From assembly GCA_004524365.1 (NCBI GenBank), contig SDNL01000003.1, positions 1 to 39,263 of the forward strand: DNA of 39,263 nt. Direction: 5' to 3'. Every line of letters starts with the position of its first letter. Position 1 is the first letter of the stretch. Of the stretch, positions 8,952-18,197 are shown one piece after another. The notes beneath the pieces are model-generated. The model saw nothing but the letters and a program-made list of their open reading frames with translations. It was not told the DNA's origin and ran no database searches. Source of the stretch: Promethearchaeota archaeon. Lineage in GTDB: Archaea; Asgardarchaeota; Lokiarchaeia; Sigyniarchaeales; SOKP01. The position numbers were made by a program, and so were the translations under genes.

Positions 8952-9557
8952 TTATTTTTCTATCTTAAATCTTAACAATCTATCTTTATCCTCTTCAGCA
9001 TAATCAATTCCAATCCGTTTATAGGCCTTTATTTCTGATGGATTGGCGGGATTGCCTTCAGCAAAAAACAGCTTACTCTTTGGATCACACGCATCTTTTC
9101 CATTGAATTTTTCTTTAGTAATATCTAACGCCATACATAATTTACCAGGTCCATCCATTAGATTCTTGTAATTTTTTCCGATCTTAACACTCCTATTTTC
9201 TTTGATCAATTCAATTCCATCTATGGGATAGAGTTCCCGGATTAATACCGCACAAGGCTCTCCCTTAGGTTCAGTAATGACATTTAAACAATGATACATG
9301 CCATAAATAAGATACACATATATCGTTCCTGGGCGTTCATACATCGTTTTAGTTCTTTTTGTCTTTTTGTAATTATAAGTATGACATGCTTTATCATTTG
9401 GTCCTAAATAGGCTTCGGTTTCAATGATTTTCGTAATCATATCACCTTTTTTAGTTCTTCTAACCAGAGATCTCCCCAATAAATCTTTTGCTATACCTTC
9501 AGTCGTTCTCTTAAAAAAGTCTCTTGGAAGTCGTTTTAATTGATTTTCAGAAGTCAT
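8952..9557 (-). CDS. 3-methyladenine DNA glycosylase (AAG/MPG family)
   Basis: LLGRSLVRR, IIETEAYLGPNDKACHTY, YVYLIYGMYHCLNVIT, AVLIRELYPIDG, DGPGKLCMALDIT. Confidence 0.92.
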   Translation of the reverse strand: MTSENQLKRLPRDFFKRTTEGIAKDLLGRSLVRRTKKGDMITKIIETEAYLGPNDKACHTYNYKKTKRTKTMYERPGTIYVYLIYGMYHCLNVITEPKGEPCAVLIRELYPIDGIELIKENRSVKIGKNYKNLMDGPGKLCMALDITKEKFNGKDACDPKSKLFFAEGNPANPSEIKAYKRIGIDYAEEDKDRLLRFKIEK

Positions 9558-9619
9558 TTTAGAATTCTAATTAATTTATTAATTAAACAATTTACAGTAA
9601 GTACATTGAAGAATTATCT

Positions 9620-10255
9620 TTATCGATCCATTATAAAGTCGTCCTTGGTGTAGGTTTTTTTTTCATAATCTTGAAAACCTAAAGATTTAATAAAATCATA
9701 GGAAGCTTGATTATCTTCATAGACTTCACAGCGTAATTCTTCCACGTTTTTTTCTTTAAAATAATTCCAAGCTGATACACCTAACACCGTTCCTAGACCC
9801 TTTCTCTGAAAACGAGGGAGAACTCCGAGTCCAGCAATAATTCCAATTGTTCCTTCCTGTTCGAAATCTAAAATTATAAATCCTCCATCTTGACCATAAA
9901 CCCGTGCAATTAAGATTTCTGTCTCAGGATATTCAAAGATTTTTTCTAATGAATCTATTTCAATCGGTCTAAATGGCTCATTCGCGGTAAGCCATGCACG
10001 ATTATGAATTTGACACACAGAAGGTAAATCCTCTTCACTAGCTTCTCGTATTTTTGCATTTAAGAAGTTTTTCTTGACTTTTGCCTTAACTTTTTCTTCA
10101 AATTCAGGTGTAATATCCTCGACTGGGAGTCGCATTTGGACATAAGTTAAAGTCATTTCCTCCTCCTCTTCCAAAGTATCAGGCTCAACATCTAGGCGCG
10201 TAAAAAAGCTTCTAATCCGTTTTTTTTTTAGATCCATTCTCGATGATTCTGGCAT
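9620..10255 (-). CDS. GNAT family N-acetyltransferase (paralog 1)
   Basis: IREASEEDLPSVCQIHNRAWL, GLGVLPRFQRKGLGTVLGVSAWNYF, LRCEVYEDNQASYDFIKSLGF. Confidence 0.88.
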   Translation of the reverse strand: MPESSRMDLKKKRIRSFFTRLDVEPDTLEEEEEMTLTYVQMRLPVEDITPEFEEKVKAKVKKNFLNAKIREASEEDLPSVCQIHNRAWLTANEPFRPIEIDSLEKIFEYPETEILIARVYGQDGGFIILDFEQEGTIGIIAGLGVLPRFQRKGLGTVLGVSAWNYFKEKNVEELRCEVYEDNQASYDFIKSLGFQDYEKKTYTKDDFIMDR

Positions 10256-10363
10256 AAGATCTCCTCACTCCTTAAAATGAATATTTAATAATAAAAAATT
10301 AGGTTTTAAAACCTTAAAGAAAGGAAAAATAGTAAAAATAATAAAATAAATTTTTAATGGTAA

Positions 10364-11026
10364 TTAAGGTTCAAAATCCTCCCTTCGATAAGTTTCAGTG
10401 CCATATTCTTCAAATCCAAGATTTTTAATGAAATTAAACGACACCGTATTATTTTTATAGACTTCACATCGTAGTTCCTTAATATTAGAAAAATGTTCTT
10501 TTAAATAGTTCCAAGCAGCCATACCCATTATCGTCCCTAAGCCTTTCCGTTGATATTTTGGAATAACGCCCAAGCCCGCTATAACAGCATATTCTTTATT
10601 TGGTCCTTCAAAGTCTAAAATAACGAAAGCCGCATCCTGACCATAAAGTTTTCCAATTAAAAAAACAGTATCAGGATCTTTAAAGATTGGATTGAGTGTA
10701 TCTATTTCTATCATTCGAAAAGGAGTTTTACTTGTCAACCAGCTTCTATTATAAATGGCTTTAACACTTTCCAAATCTTCCTCTTTTGCTTCTCGGATAT
10801 GAGCTTTTATAATATTGCCTTCGATTTTTTCTTTTAATTCATTCTCTTTTTGTTGGGTTATCTCATCTATAGGTAAACGCATCTGGACATATTCTAATCC
10901 TTCTCTTTCGATTTTTTCGATTTCCGTTTCTTTTATGACTTCACTTTTATCAGATTCAACAGTAAATGTATGAAAAAAAGCCCTAATTTTTTCTTTTTTA
11001 AAATCCAATCTTTCTTTAGGTTTCAT
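10364..11026 (-). CDS. GNAT family N-acetyltransferase (paralog 2)
   Basis: IREAKEEDLESVKAIYNRSWL, GLGVIPKYQRKGLGTIMGMAAWNYL, LRCEVYKNNTVSFNFIKNLGF; shares an N-terminal extension with the adjacent paralog. Confidence 0.88.
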   Translation of the reverse strand: MKPKERLDFKKEKIRAFFHTFTVESDKSEVIKETEIEKIEREGLEYVQMRLPIDEITQQKENELKEKIEGNIIKAHIREAKEEDLESVKAIYNRSWLTSKTPFRMIEIDTLNPIFKDPDTVFLIGKLYGQDAAFVILDFEGPNKEYAVIAGLGVIPKYQRKGLGTIMGMAAWNYLKEHFSNIKELRCEVYKNNTVSFNFIKNLGFEEYGTETYRREDFEP

Positions 11027-11058
11027 GAAGTTTATTAATCTTCTTTATTCATATATTT

Positions 11059-12705
11059 TTAGAGTATTTTACCTAAATTTTTGTTAACTCCTCTTTCCAC
11101 TTCAAAGATAAATCCTTGTTCTTCTAATAATCTGACTCCTTTCTCAATTCTTTCTCTGAATTTTGGATCCTTCAATAAATTATTATTTTCCGCAGTAAAT
11201 TCAAAATTAGATCGAAGGGGCATATCATTTTCAATTTTATCGTTTATGATTGCATCTAATTTTGAAAATAAATCAGACAAATCTTCATAAACTTTATCGG
11301 AATCCTTCAAAACATACCCAGGAAAAACTATCTCCATTTTTTCTTCCATCATATCTTCATCCTCTACAAACATTACATATAATGGCATATAAAACCATTG
11401 AATGGGTTTCTTAATAGTTGGAGCATCCTCGTCCTTAATTGACCAGCTTACTAATTCATCTACCTCATCCAGACAATCTCTTCGTTTTGATATAATAATT
11501 CTCTTGATTTCAGTAAAAAGAGCCTCCATTCTCGCTCTAAGATCTTCAAGTTTTTGAACATTTTCTTCTTTTTCTTTTTCCAATCTTGATATTTCATCAT
11601 CTTTGGATTCTAATTGTTCTGTTAATTCACTGCGTAATTGTTCTAGCTGTTCTTTAGCGTGAATATTAATATCTTCTGCTCGTTCTTTTTGAATTTCAAA
11701 TTTATTTTCAATTGTATCAACTTGAGTTAAAATTTCAGATATTTCGGTTCTTAAGGAATCAAATTGATTTTTAATTTTAGGAACAAGATCTCCAAACGAA
11801 CTTCTGGAAAGCGTTTCTGGATTGCTATAAAACTTATTTTTCTTAAGGATTTCTTCCATGTTTCTATTTAGAGTTTTGAAGAGAGATGCTACATTTTCAG
11901 TGACTTTTTTCTTCTCAGTGCGTTTCCATAAATTAATATTATCTTGCTTATTTTCTAATTGATTTTCTACTTCCTCATCACTTATACTATTAGAAGCTCT
12001 TTCTATCTCTGAATTATATCTCCTTTCTACATCCATAATGCGTACTTTTATATCCTTTAATAAAGATTCTAATTCATCTCCAATTAATTCAATTTGTTCT
12101 TTCCAGCGATTGGCATTCCCCTTTAATTGTTGGATAGTATTTCTATATTCCTCTGAAATGTCTAAGGCTTCTTCAGTACTTAAACTCGCATCCAACGGAA
12201 TGAACCCCTCTAATGATTTATATTGTAAGTTTGGTAACAATTTCTTTATTGAATTAATGAATTCAGGGCTCGTAAGTGAAGGTAATTCAAAAGCTTGATA
12301 TTCAGAGACCGATCCTTCACCTATCTCTTCTGCTTCACTATCTTGGTATGTAAGTATATTTTTAATTCTATTTAATAACTCAATCTCGTTTCGTTCATCT
12401 ATATTTCTCAACACATGGCCCAATAGAGGTTTACGAGGAGGATTGGTAAATTTTGATTTTTTAGAAAATACTTTTAATCCGTCTAAAATAATATGAGTTG
12501 AATAGGGTTTTGTAATCCCTTGGATTGCTAAAAAAGGCCAAAGTAGCTTGGCAAAAGAAAGTACATTATGATTTCCATTTAAATGCAAATCCCGTGTTAA
12601 TAAATGGAATGCAACAGCCAATTCATCATCTTTTTTTAAAAATGGTCGCCCACTTGACTCCTTTAAAAAAAGCGGCAAAATATATTGATCACCATGAACG
12701 CTCAT
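11059..12705 (-). CDS. Uncharacterised coiled-coil protein (548 aa)
   Basis: Long single ORF; central heptad-like E/K/L-rich segment (e.g. EQLEQLRSELTEQLESKDDEISRLEKEKEENVQKLEDLRARMEALF) flanked by non-coiled ends. Confidence 0.8.
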   Translation of the reverse strand: MSVHGDQYILPLFLKESSGRPFLKKDDELAVAFHLLTRDLHLNGNHNVLSFAKLLWPFLAIQGITKPYSTHIILDGLKVFSKKSKFTNPPRKPLLGHVLRNIDERNEIELLNRIKNILTYQDSEAEEIGEGSVSEYQAFELPSLTSPEFINSIKKLLPNLQYKSLEGFIPLDASLSTEEALDISEEYRNTIQQLKGNANRWKEQIELIGDELESLLKDIKVRIMDVERRYNSEIERASNSISDEEVENQLENKQDNINLWKRTEKKKVTENVASLFKTLNRNMEEILKKNKFYSNPETLSRSSFGDLVPKIKNQFDSLRTEISEILTQVDTIENKFEIQKERAEDINIHAKEQLEQLRSELTEQLESKDDEISRLEKEKEENVQKLEDLRARMEALFTEIKRIIISKRRDCLDEVDELVSWSIKDEDAPTIKKPIQWFYMPLYVMFVEDEDMMEEKMEIVFPGYVLKDSDKVYEDLSDLFSKLDAIINDKIENDMPLRSNFEFTAENNNLLKDPKFRERIEKGVRLLEEQGFIFEVERGVNKNLGKIL

Positions 12706-12813
12706 AGCTTCATATACCTCATCAATTTTTTATACATTTTATTTACCCTATTAATTAAAAAAAATTATTTTAAATTTTTTGGTTTCCAAATTTCTTATTC
12801 TTTTGAATTTGCC

Positions 12814-13623
12814 CTATTTTAAAGCTTCAAAACTATTCGCGATAACAATAATTAGCAAAGATAATAAAATTACCAAGGGAGGCAATATTGCCTGGGTATG
12901 AGGGGCATCTGCCACCTTTAAAAGACTATAAAGAATTCTCCCGAAATAATAGATGAGAAAACCTATCCCATTTAATGCATATGATTTTCTTATTACCCCA
13001 AATGTTTTTTTAGCTAAATAGAAAAACATTATAGGAACAAGAATATTAAATAATGGTTGGAAAATGAAATTAACTATTAATCGCCCCACAGGATAATTAA
13101 ACACTACCATAGGATATACGGGAGAATCAATTCCAAATTCATTTAAGTATGTGATGTCAACCAGAAGAGCATCTGGAAACACTAACGCTAATATACCCAC
13201 AATTATAGGCGATATTATTAGAATAACTCTAAATACAAATTGAAGATTGAATTCTATATTAAATTTTCCCCCCTCTTTCACATCAGGAGGAAATAATAAA
13301 ATTCCGAGCATCCCCATCAAACACGATATTCCAATCCATGTGAAGAATACTGCAAGTCGGTAGGAAATCATTGTTAAGCCAAAATTTAGGGTTTCTGGGG
13401 CATAGAAATAATAAATAATGAAAAATACACGTGATAGAGATAATGCAATAAATAACATTGAAAAAAAGAACCAATATGACTTTTTTGATAACCGAAATCT
13501 CATTATCAAGAAATATGCGAATATTAAGAAATAATATCCTACAACTACCATATACAATCCAAGTTCTAAACTATCCCAAAAATTAAAAAAATTGAAATCT
13601 TGTATAAACATTTGTACTCCCAA
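12814..13623 (-). CDS. Multi-pass (about 7 TM) membrane protein, unknown function
   Basis: Repeated hydrophobic segments of about 20 aa across 269 aa; no recognisable family motif. Confidence 0.75.
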   Translation of the reverse strand: MGVQMFIQDFNFFNFWDSLELGLYMVVVGYYFLIFAYFLIMRFRLSKKSYWFFFSMLFIALSLSRVFFIIYYFYAPETLNFGLTMISYRLAVFFTWIGISCLMGMLGILLFPPDVKEGGKFNIEFNLQFVFRVILIISPIIVGILALVFPDALLVDITYLNEFGIDSPVYPMVVFNYPVGRLIVNFIFQPLFNILVPIMFFYLAKKTFGVIRKSYALNGIGFLIYYFGRILYSLLKVADAPHTQAILPPLVILLSLLIIVIANSFEALK

Positions 13624-13865
13624 TTTTAGGTAATAATATAATATAATATAAATATAATAGCTTATATTTATTATTTTATATTTTCTATATGATTAATATT
13701 TTTTCTTATTTTTCAAACTTTTTATTATACTATTAGTAATAGAGATATCATTGGGAGTATTCAAAATTTGAGTGTTAAAAAAGCTCTTTTTAGTTAAAAA
13801 GAGAACTCGCAAACAAATTTTTTAGAAATTAAACATTAACTATCCAAAAAACTATTTGAATACGT

Positions 13866-15368
13866 ATGAAGATCAAAGATAATATCGATACTTTTAACAG
13901 TCTAGTCAAGCGTCGTGGATTCATTTGGGGACCATCTCCAGAGATTTATGGAGGATTAGCGGGATTTTATTCCTATGGTCCGGCGGGAATGTCTCTTAAG
14001 AACAATATTTTATCTCTTTTCCGAAGGGAGTTAAACATCTTAGGGTTTGGAGAAGTAGAATGTCCAACTGTGATGCCTGAAATTGTTTGGGATGCATCTG
14101 GACATTTAGAACGATTTATTGATCCCATTTTAAAATGTAATAAATGTGATTCCGTTTACCGAGCTGATAAGTTTCTCAAGAATCAGCTTCCAGAAAAGAT
14201 GATAGATGGACTTTCATTTGAAGAGATGGAAACATTAATTTCAGATAATAATCTTGTATGTCCCAGTTGTGGGAATTCATTTGAAAAAATAGAAGAATAT
14301 AATCTAATGTTAAAAACTCAAGTAGGAACAGATACTATTGCGTACCTACGCCCTGAAACCGCAACAACAACTTATCTTTTATTCAATCGGTTAGATCAAG
14401 TAATGAGAAGACAATACCCATTAAAAGTATTTCAATACGGAAAGGCTTATAGGAATGAGATTTCTCCCCGTCAAGGGGTACTTAGAATGAGATCATTTGA
14501 CCAATTTGAATTGCAGTTATTTATTAGTAAAGAACAAGAATATAATTTTGAGGAATTTGAAGAAGTGAAAGAGATGAAATTACCCCTATTAGATTGGAAA
14601 ATGCAAGATGAAAACATTAGTGAACCCAAGATGAGAAGCTTAAATGATGCGATTAATAATGGTATATTGAAAAAGCCAGCCTATGCTTATTGTTTATTTA
14701 TAGCCCATCATTTGACCAAAAAATTGGGATATTCCAATGAAGTAATGAGATATCGACAACATAGTCCAAACGAACGGGCGCATTATGCAGATGATGCATG
14801 GGATTTAGAGATCCAGACCCAACAATTTGGCTGGGTAGAAATCTGCGGTATTCACGATAGAACCGATTATGATCTGAGAAGACATGGAGATTTCTCTAAG
14901 AATGATTTTGCTGTGAGTATGGGAGATGATCAACAAGAACAAGAGATCCCCCAGATTCTAGAAGTTGCCTACGGAATTGATCGTATCATTTATACTCTCC
15001 TTGAAACCAGTTTTTCAGTTAAGAAAAAACGAATTAATTTGAAGTTAGAGAATTATTTGGCCCCCAATTTAGTTTCAGTATTCCCATTAGTGAGTAATAA
15101 AAAAGAGATTGTTGATTTGGCAAAAGAAGTACACCATAGCCTTCAAGATAATTTAATTAATTCCTTTTACGACGGATCTGGTTCAATAGGTAAGCGATAT
15201 AGAAGGCAGGATGAGCTGGGAACACCTTATTGTATTACTATTGATTATGATTCATTGGATGATAACGCCGCTACCATTAGAGATCGGGATTCAATGGACC
15301 AAATCCGTGTTAAAATAGAGAAGATTCCTGATGTAATTAAAAAGCGATTAAATGAATCCAAAATATAG
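13866..15368 (+). CDS. glyS: Glycyl-tRNA synthetase
   Basis: Class II motifs: RRGFIWGPSPEIYGGLAGFYSYGPAG, LRPETATTTYLLF, GKAYRNEISPRQGVLRMRSFDQFE, EICGIHDRTDYDL, anticodon-binding C-terminus. Confidence 0.96.
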   Translation: MKIKDNIDTFNSLVKRRGFIWGPSPEIYGGLAGFYSYGPAGMSLKNNILSLFRRELNILGFGEVECPTVMPEIVWDASGHLERFIDPILKCNKCDSVYRADKFLKNQLPEKMIDGLSFEEMETLISDNNLVCPSCGNSFEKIEEYNLMLKTQVGTDTIAYLRPETATTTYLLFNRLDQVMRRQYPLKVFQYGKAYRNEISPRQGVLRMRSFDQFELQLFISKEQEYNFEEFEEVKEMKLPLLDWKMQDENISEPKMRSLNDAINNGILKKPAYAYCLFIAHHLTKKLGYSNEVMRYRQHSPNERAHYADDAWDLEIQTQQFGWVEICGIHDRTDYDLRRHGDFSKNDFAVSMGDDQQEQEIPQILEVAYGIDRIIYTLLETSFSVKKKRINLKLENYLAPNLVSVFPLVSNKKEIVDLAKEVHHSLQDNLINSFYDGSGSIGKRYRRQDELGTPYCITIDYDSLDDNAATIRDRDSMDQIRVKIEKIPDVIKKRLNESKI

Positions 15369-15497
15369 CAATTTATATTATATTAAATTTCTTAATAATT
15401 GCATTTATTCGTTTCATAATTAATTAAGGAGATTAGTACAAAATTTTTTTTAACTTCCAATATTTTTCATTCTAATATTTTCAGATGAATCATACCG

Positions 15498-18197
15498 ATG
15501 AATAAACGAAACTTTAAATTTTCGATAAAAAAGAAGAAGAGCCCAAAAAAGAAGGTAATTGTGTTATGTATAGGGTTGCTATTTATAAATCTCGTAGTAA
15601 TTGGAGGATTATTAATTCATAATCCATATTTAAATGGCATTGGTTTAGTTCAAGAAGATAAAAATGCTCCATATTTTATAGATAAAATAAATACGCAAGG
15701 AGCTGATATTTCTCTATTACAAGATCCCTACACAGCTAATTTTAACGATACTTGGCAATTTTTTGAAAGCAATTATCAATCCGATTTAGGATATGAAATT
15801 CAAACTTATTTTAGGGAAGGAAGTGCGGATGGAACTATTATTAATAGTCTAGTTTATTCTTTAGATAATCTATTGCTATATAATACATTACTCAAATCAA
15901 TAAATGATTATGATTACTCACAGATTTTAGAAAAATATTTAGATCTAAAAAATACTGATTTATGGTATGAAGGATCGGATCAATTAGATTATGGATTTGT
16001 TGAATCAATAGATAATATTACAGGAGATGTAAATAATTATAACAGATATTTAATAGACAATTTATATCCCATCTTTCTATTGGGAGATAATATCAAAAGT
16101 TCTACCGGACAATCATATGTAGATGAATTAGAAGATATATTTTTGCTTATAAATTCAAGTAGGTTTTATGATACCAGTTCAAATATTTTCTATCATTATA
16201 ACTCTTCAACGGGAGATATCTATACAAGAGATAACTTATATGCCATATTAGGAAATTTACTTCTTAATCAAACAGATAGATTAGATAATGAGATACAAAT
16301 AAGAGCAGGAGAATTGGCGAATGAGACAATGGAAACGTTATCTAATACCTATTGGGACGCAACTAATTTAGGATATTATTATAGTGATTCAAATAATAGC
16401 AAAAATTTGGAAACAAATGCTTTAGGAATTATTACCTTAATTGAGTATTGGAAATGGACTAATAATTCCGAATATTTAAATAATGCTATCTCACTTTTCA
16501 ACAAGATAAATTCTACATTATGGTACGAATTTGCAGGAAATGGAGCATATTTGAATTGGTCAACACAGAATTGGGGGAGTAATATTACTGATATAGCTGA
16601 TTTAAAAGCTAATGCAATTATGCTACAAGCATGTGTATCATTATTTGAAGTATCAGGAAATATAACATATTATGATTTGGTAAAAGAATTATATAATACA
16701 TTTGAAAATGAATTTTATGATAATAGCTATAATTCATATGCAAAATCTAAAAGCATTAGCACCGGAATTAATAATAATAAAAATCTGCTTTATAATTTAA
16801 GAATATCTGAAGCTTATTTATCTGCTTTAGAAGTGTATGAAAATTCAAGTTTATCATCCATATTCAATAAAAGTACTCCAGTTCCCGAATTTATCTTTAA
16901 TCAAGAAACTTTAAAACTTACTACAAACTACACATATAATTCAATTTATTCCTCATATGGAATCTCTGATGCATCACTAACCTATACACTTCGATATCCT
17001 AATGGTACAATAATAGATACTCAAGAATTTGCTACAGATGAAAATGGGACACATACATTTACTTATTACATTTCAAGTGATTTACCAGTAGGAGAAGATT
17101 ATTCAATTACGATATTTGCTAATGCAAGTTTCCATAAATTCGTAAATATTACTAAATTTTTTGATATTATCGGAGGAATTAAATATGAATCAGGGTTAGA
17201 AGATGAAACTGAATATTATCAAGGGACTACACAAAATATAACATTTATACTTAATAACACAAGAAATAATGATATAAATTTGACTTATTCAATAAAAGCG
17301 GATTCAATATTGATTCAGAACCCAAAATTAGTATTCTTGAATACATCTGGTTTAAACAACATTACAGCGAATTTCACTATTAAAAATGAAGCCGCTCCAG
17401 GTAATTATTCCTTCCATTTCTTATTAAAAAATGGAAGTATTACGTTTTTAGATTATGTGAAGGTCATTGAAATAAAAAATGCACTAGAAATCACTAATTT
17501 AATTTATGACAGTGAAGTGGTAAAGGGTGATATAGCTCAGATTAATTTAACAGCAACAAATTTTCTACAAAATGAAAGCCAATCATTTAATTTGAGCATT
17601 TCTGGAGATTATATTGATAATATCCAAAACCAAGAATACCAATTATCTCCATATGAAATAAAAATAATTTCCCATATATGCAATATTAGTAATAATATAG
17701 ACTCAGATACGATTCAAGTTGAGATAGATGTCTCCAAAGGGAATGAATCATATTACACAAAATCTTTAACTTTACAAGTAGTCGATAAATTGGAAATTAT
17801 TGATTGTAGCTTCTCTCAAAGTGTAGCACAAGCTACTTCTGCTTATTTAATATTAGTTGTAAAAAACAATATGGAAACTAGTCAAGAATATACATTATAT
17901 ATTAATAATTTGAAAATAACTGGTTCCTTAAACCCTGGAGAGAACAGAATTGTTAAATCAGTAGTACCAACCATAAATCCTTATGATTTTAGCACAAAAA
18001 CATATTCTATAAGATTATATGATCAACAGAATAATGAAATTTACAGAAACTCATTTAAAGTTAATATTGAACTATCTGTTATGCTTCTAGTGTTATGCTA
18101 TATCTTGCCCATTATGGTTCCTATAGCAATTGTAATATATTTTAAAAATAAACAAGTTAAAATAGACCGTTTAAGAAAAAGTGGAAATAAAAGATGA
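15498..18197 (+). CDS. Large surface protein with N- and C-terminal TM segments; possible alpha/alpha-barrel ectodomain
   Basis: N-terminal K-rich stretch plus VIVLCIGLLFINLVVIGGLLI; C-terminal VMLLVLCYILPIMVPIAIVIYF; helical-repeat-like region, then beta-rich Ig-like region; many NxS/T sequons. Confidence 0.75.
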   Translation: MNKRNFKFSIKKKKSPKKKVIVLCIGLLFINLVVIGGLLIHNPYLNGIGLVQEDKNAPYFIDKINTQGADISLLQDPYTANFNDTWQFFESNYQSDLGYEIQTYFREGSADGTIINSLVYSLDNLLLYNTLLKSINDYDYSQILEKYLDLKNTDLWYEGSDQLDYGFVESIDNITGDVNNYNRYLIDNLYPIFLLGDNIKSSTGQSYVDELEDIFLLINSSRFYDTSSNIFYHYNSSTGDIYTRDNLYAILGNLLLNQTDRLDNEIQIRAGELANETMETLSNTYWDATNLGYYYSDSNNSKNLETNALGIITLIEYWKWTNNSEYLNNAISLFNKINSTLWYEFAGNGAYLNWSTQNWGSNITDIADLKANAIMLQACVSLFEVSGNITYYDLVKELYNTFENEFYDNSYNSYAKSKSISTGINNNKNLLYNLRISEAYLSALEVYENSSLSSIFNKSTPVPEFIFNQETLKLTTNYTYNSIYSSYGISDASLTYTLRYPNGTIIDTQEFATDENGTHTFTYYISSDLPVGEDYSITIFANASFHKFVNITKFFDIIGGIKYESGLEDETEYYQGTTQNITFILNNTRNNDINLTYSIKADSILIQNPKLVFLNTSGLNNITANFTIKNEAAPGNYSFHFLLKNGSITFLDYVKVIEIKNALEITNLIYDSEVVKGDIAQINLTATNFLQNESQSFNLSISGDYIDNIQNQEYQLSPYEIKIISHICNISNNIDSDTIQVEIDVSKGNESYYTKSLTLQVVDKLEIIDCSFSQSVAQATSAYLILVVKNNMETSQEYTLYINNLKITGSLNPGENRIVKSVVPTINPYDFSTKTYSIRLYDQQNNEIYRNSFKVNIELSVMLLVLCYILPIMVPIAIVIYFKNKQVKIDRLRKSGNKR

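Noticed and set aside
13631-13660. ATAATATAAT short tandem repeats as possible CRISPR/minisatellite
   Set aside because: Only a few imperfect AT-rich units, no spacers; ordinary for intergenic DNA of this composition.
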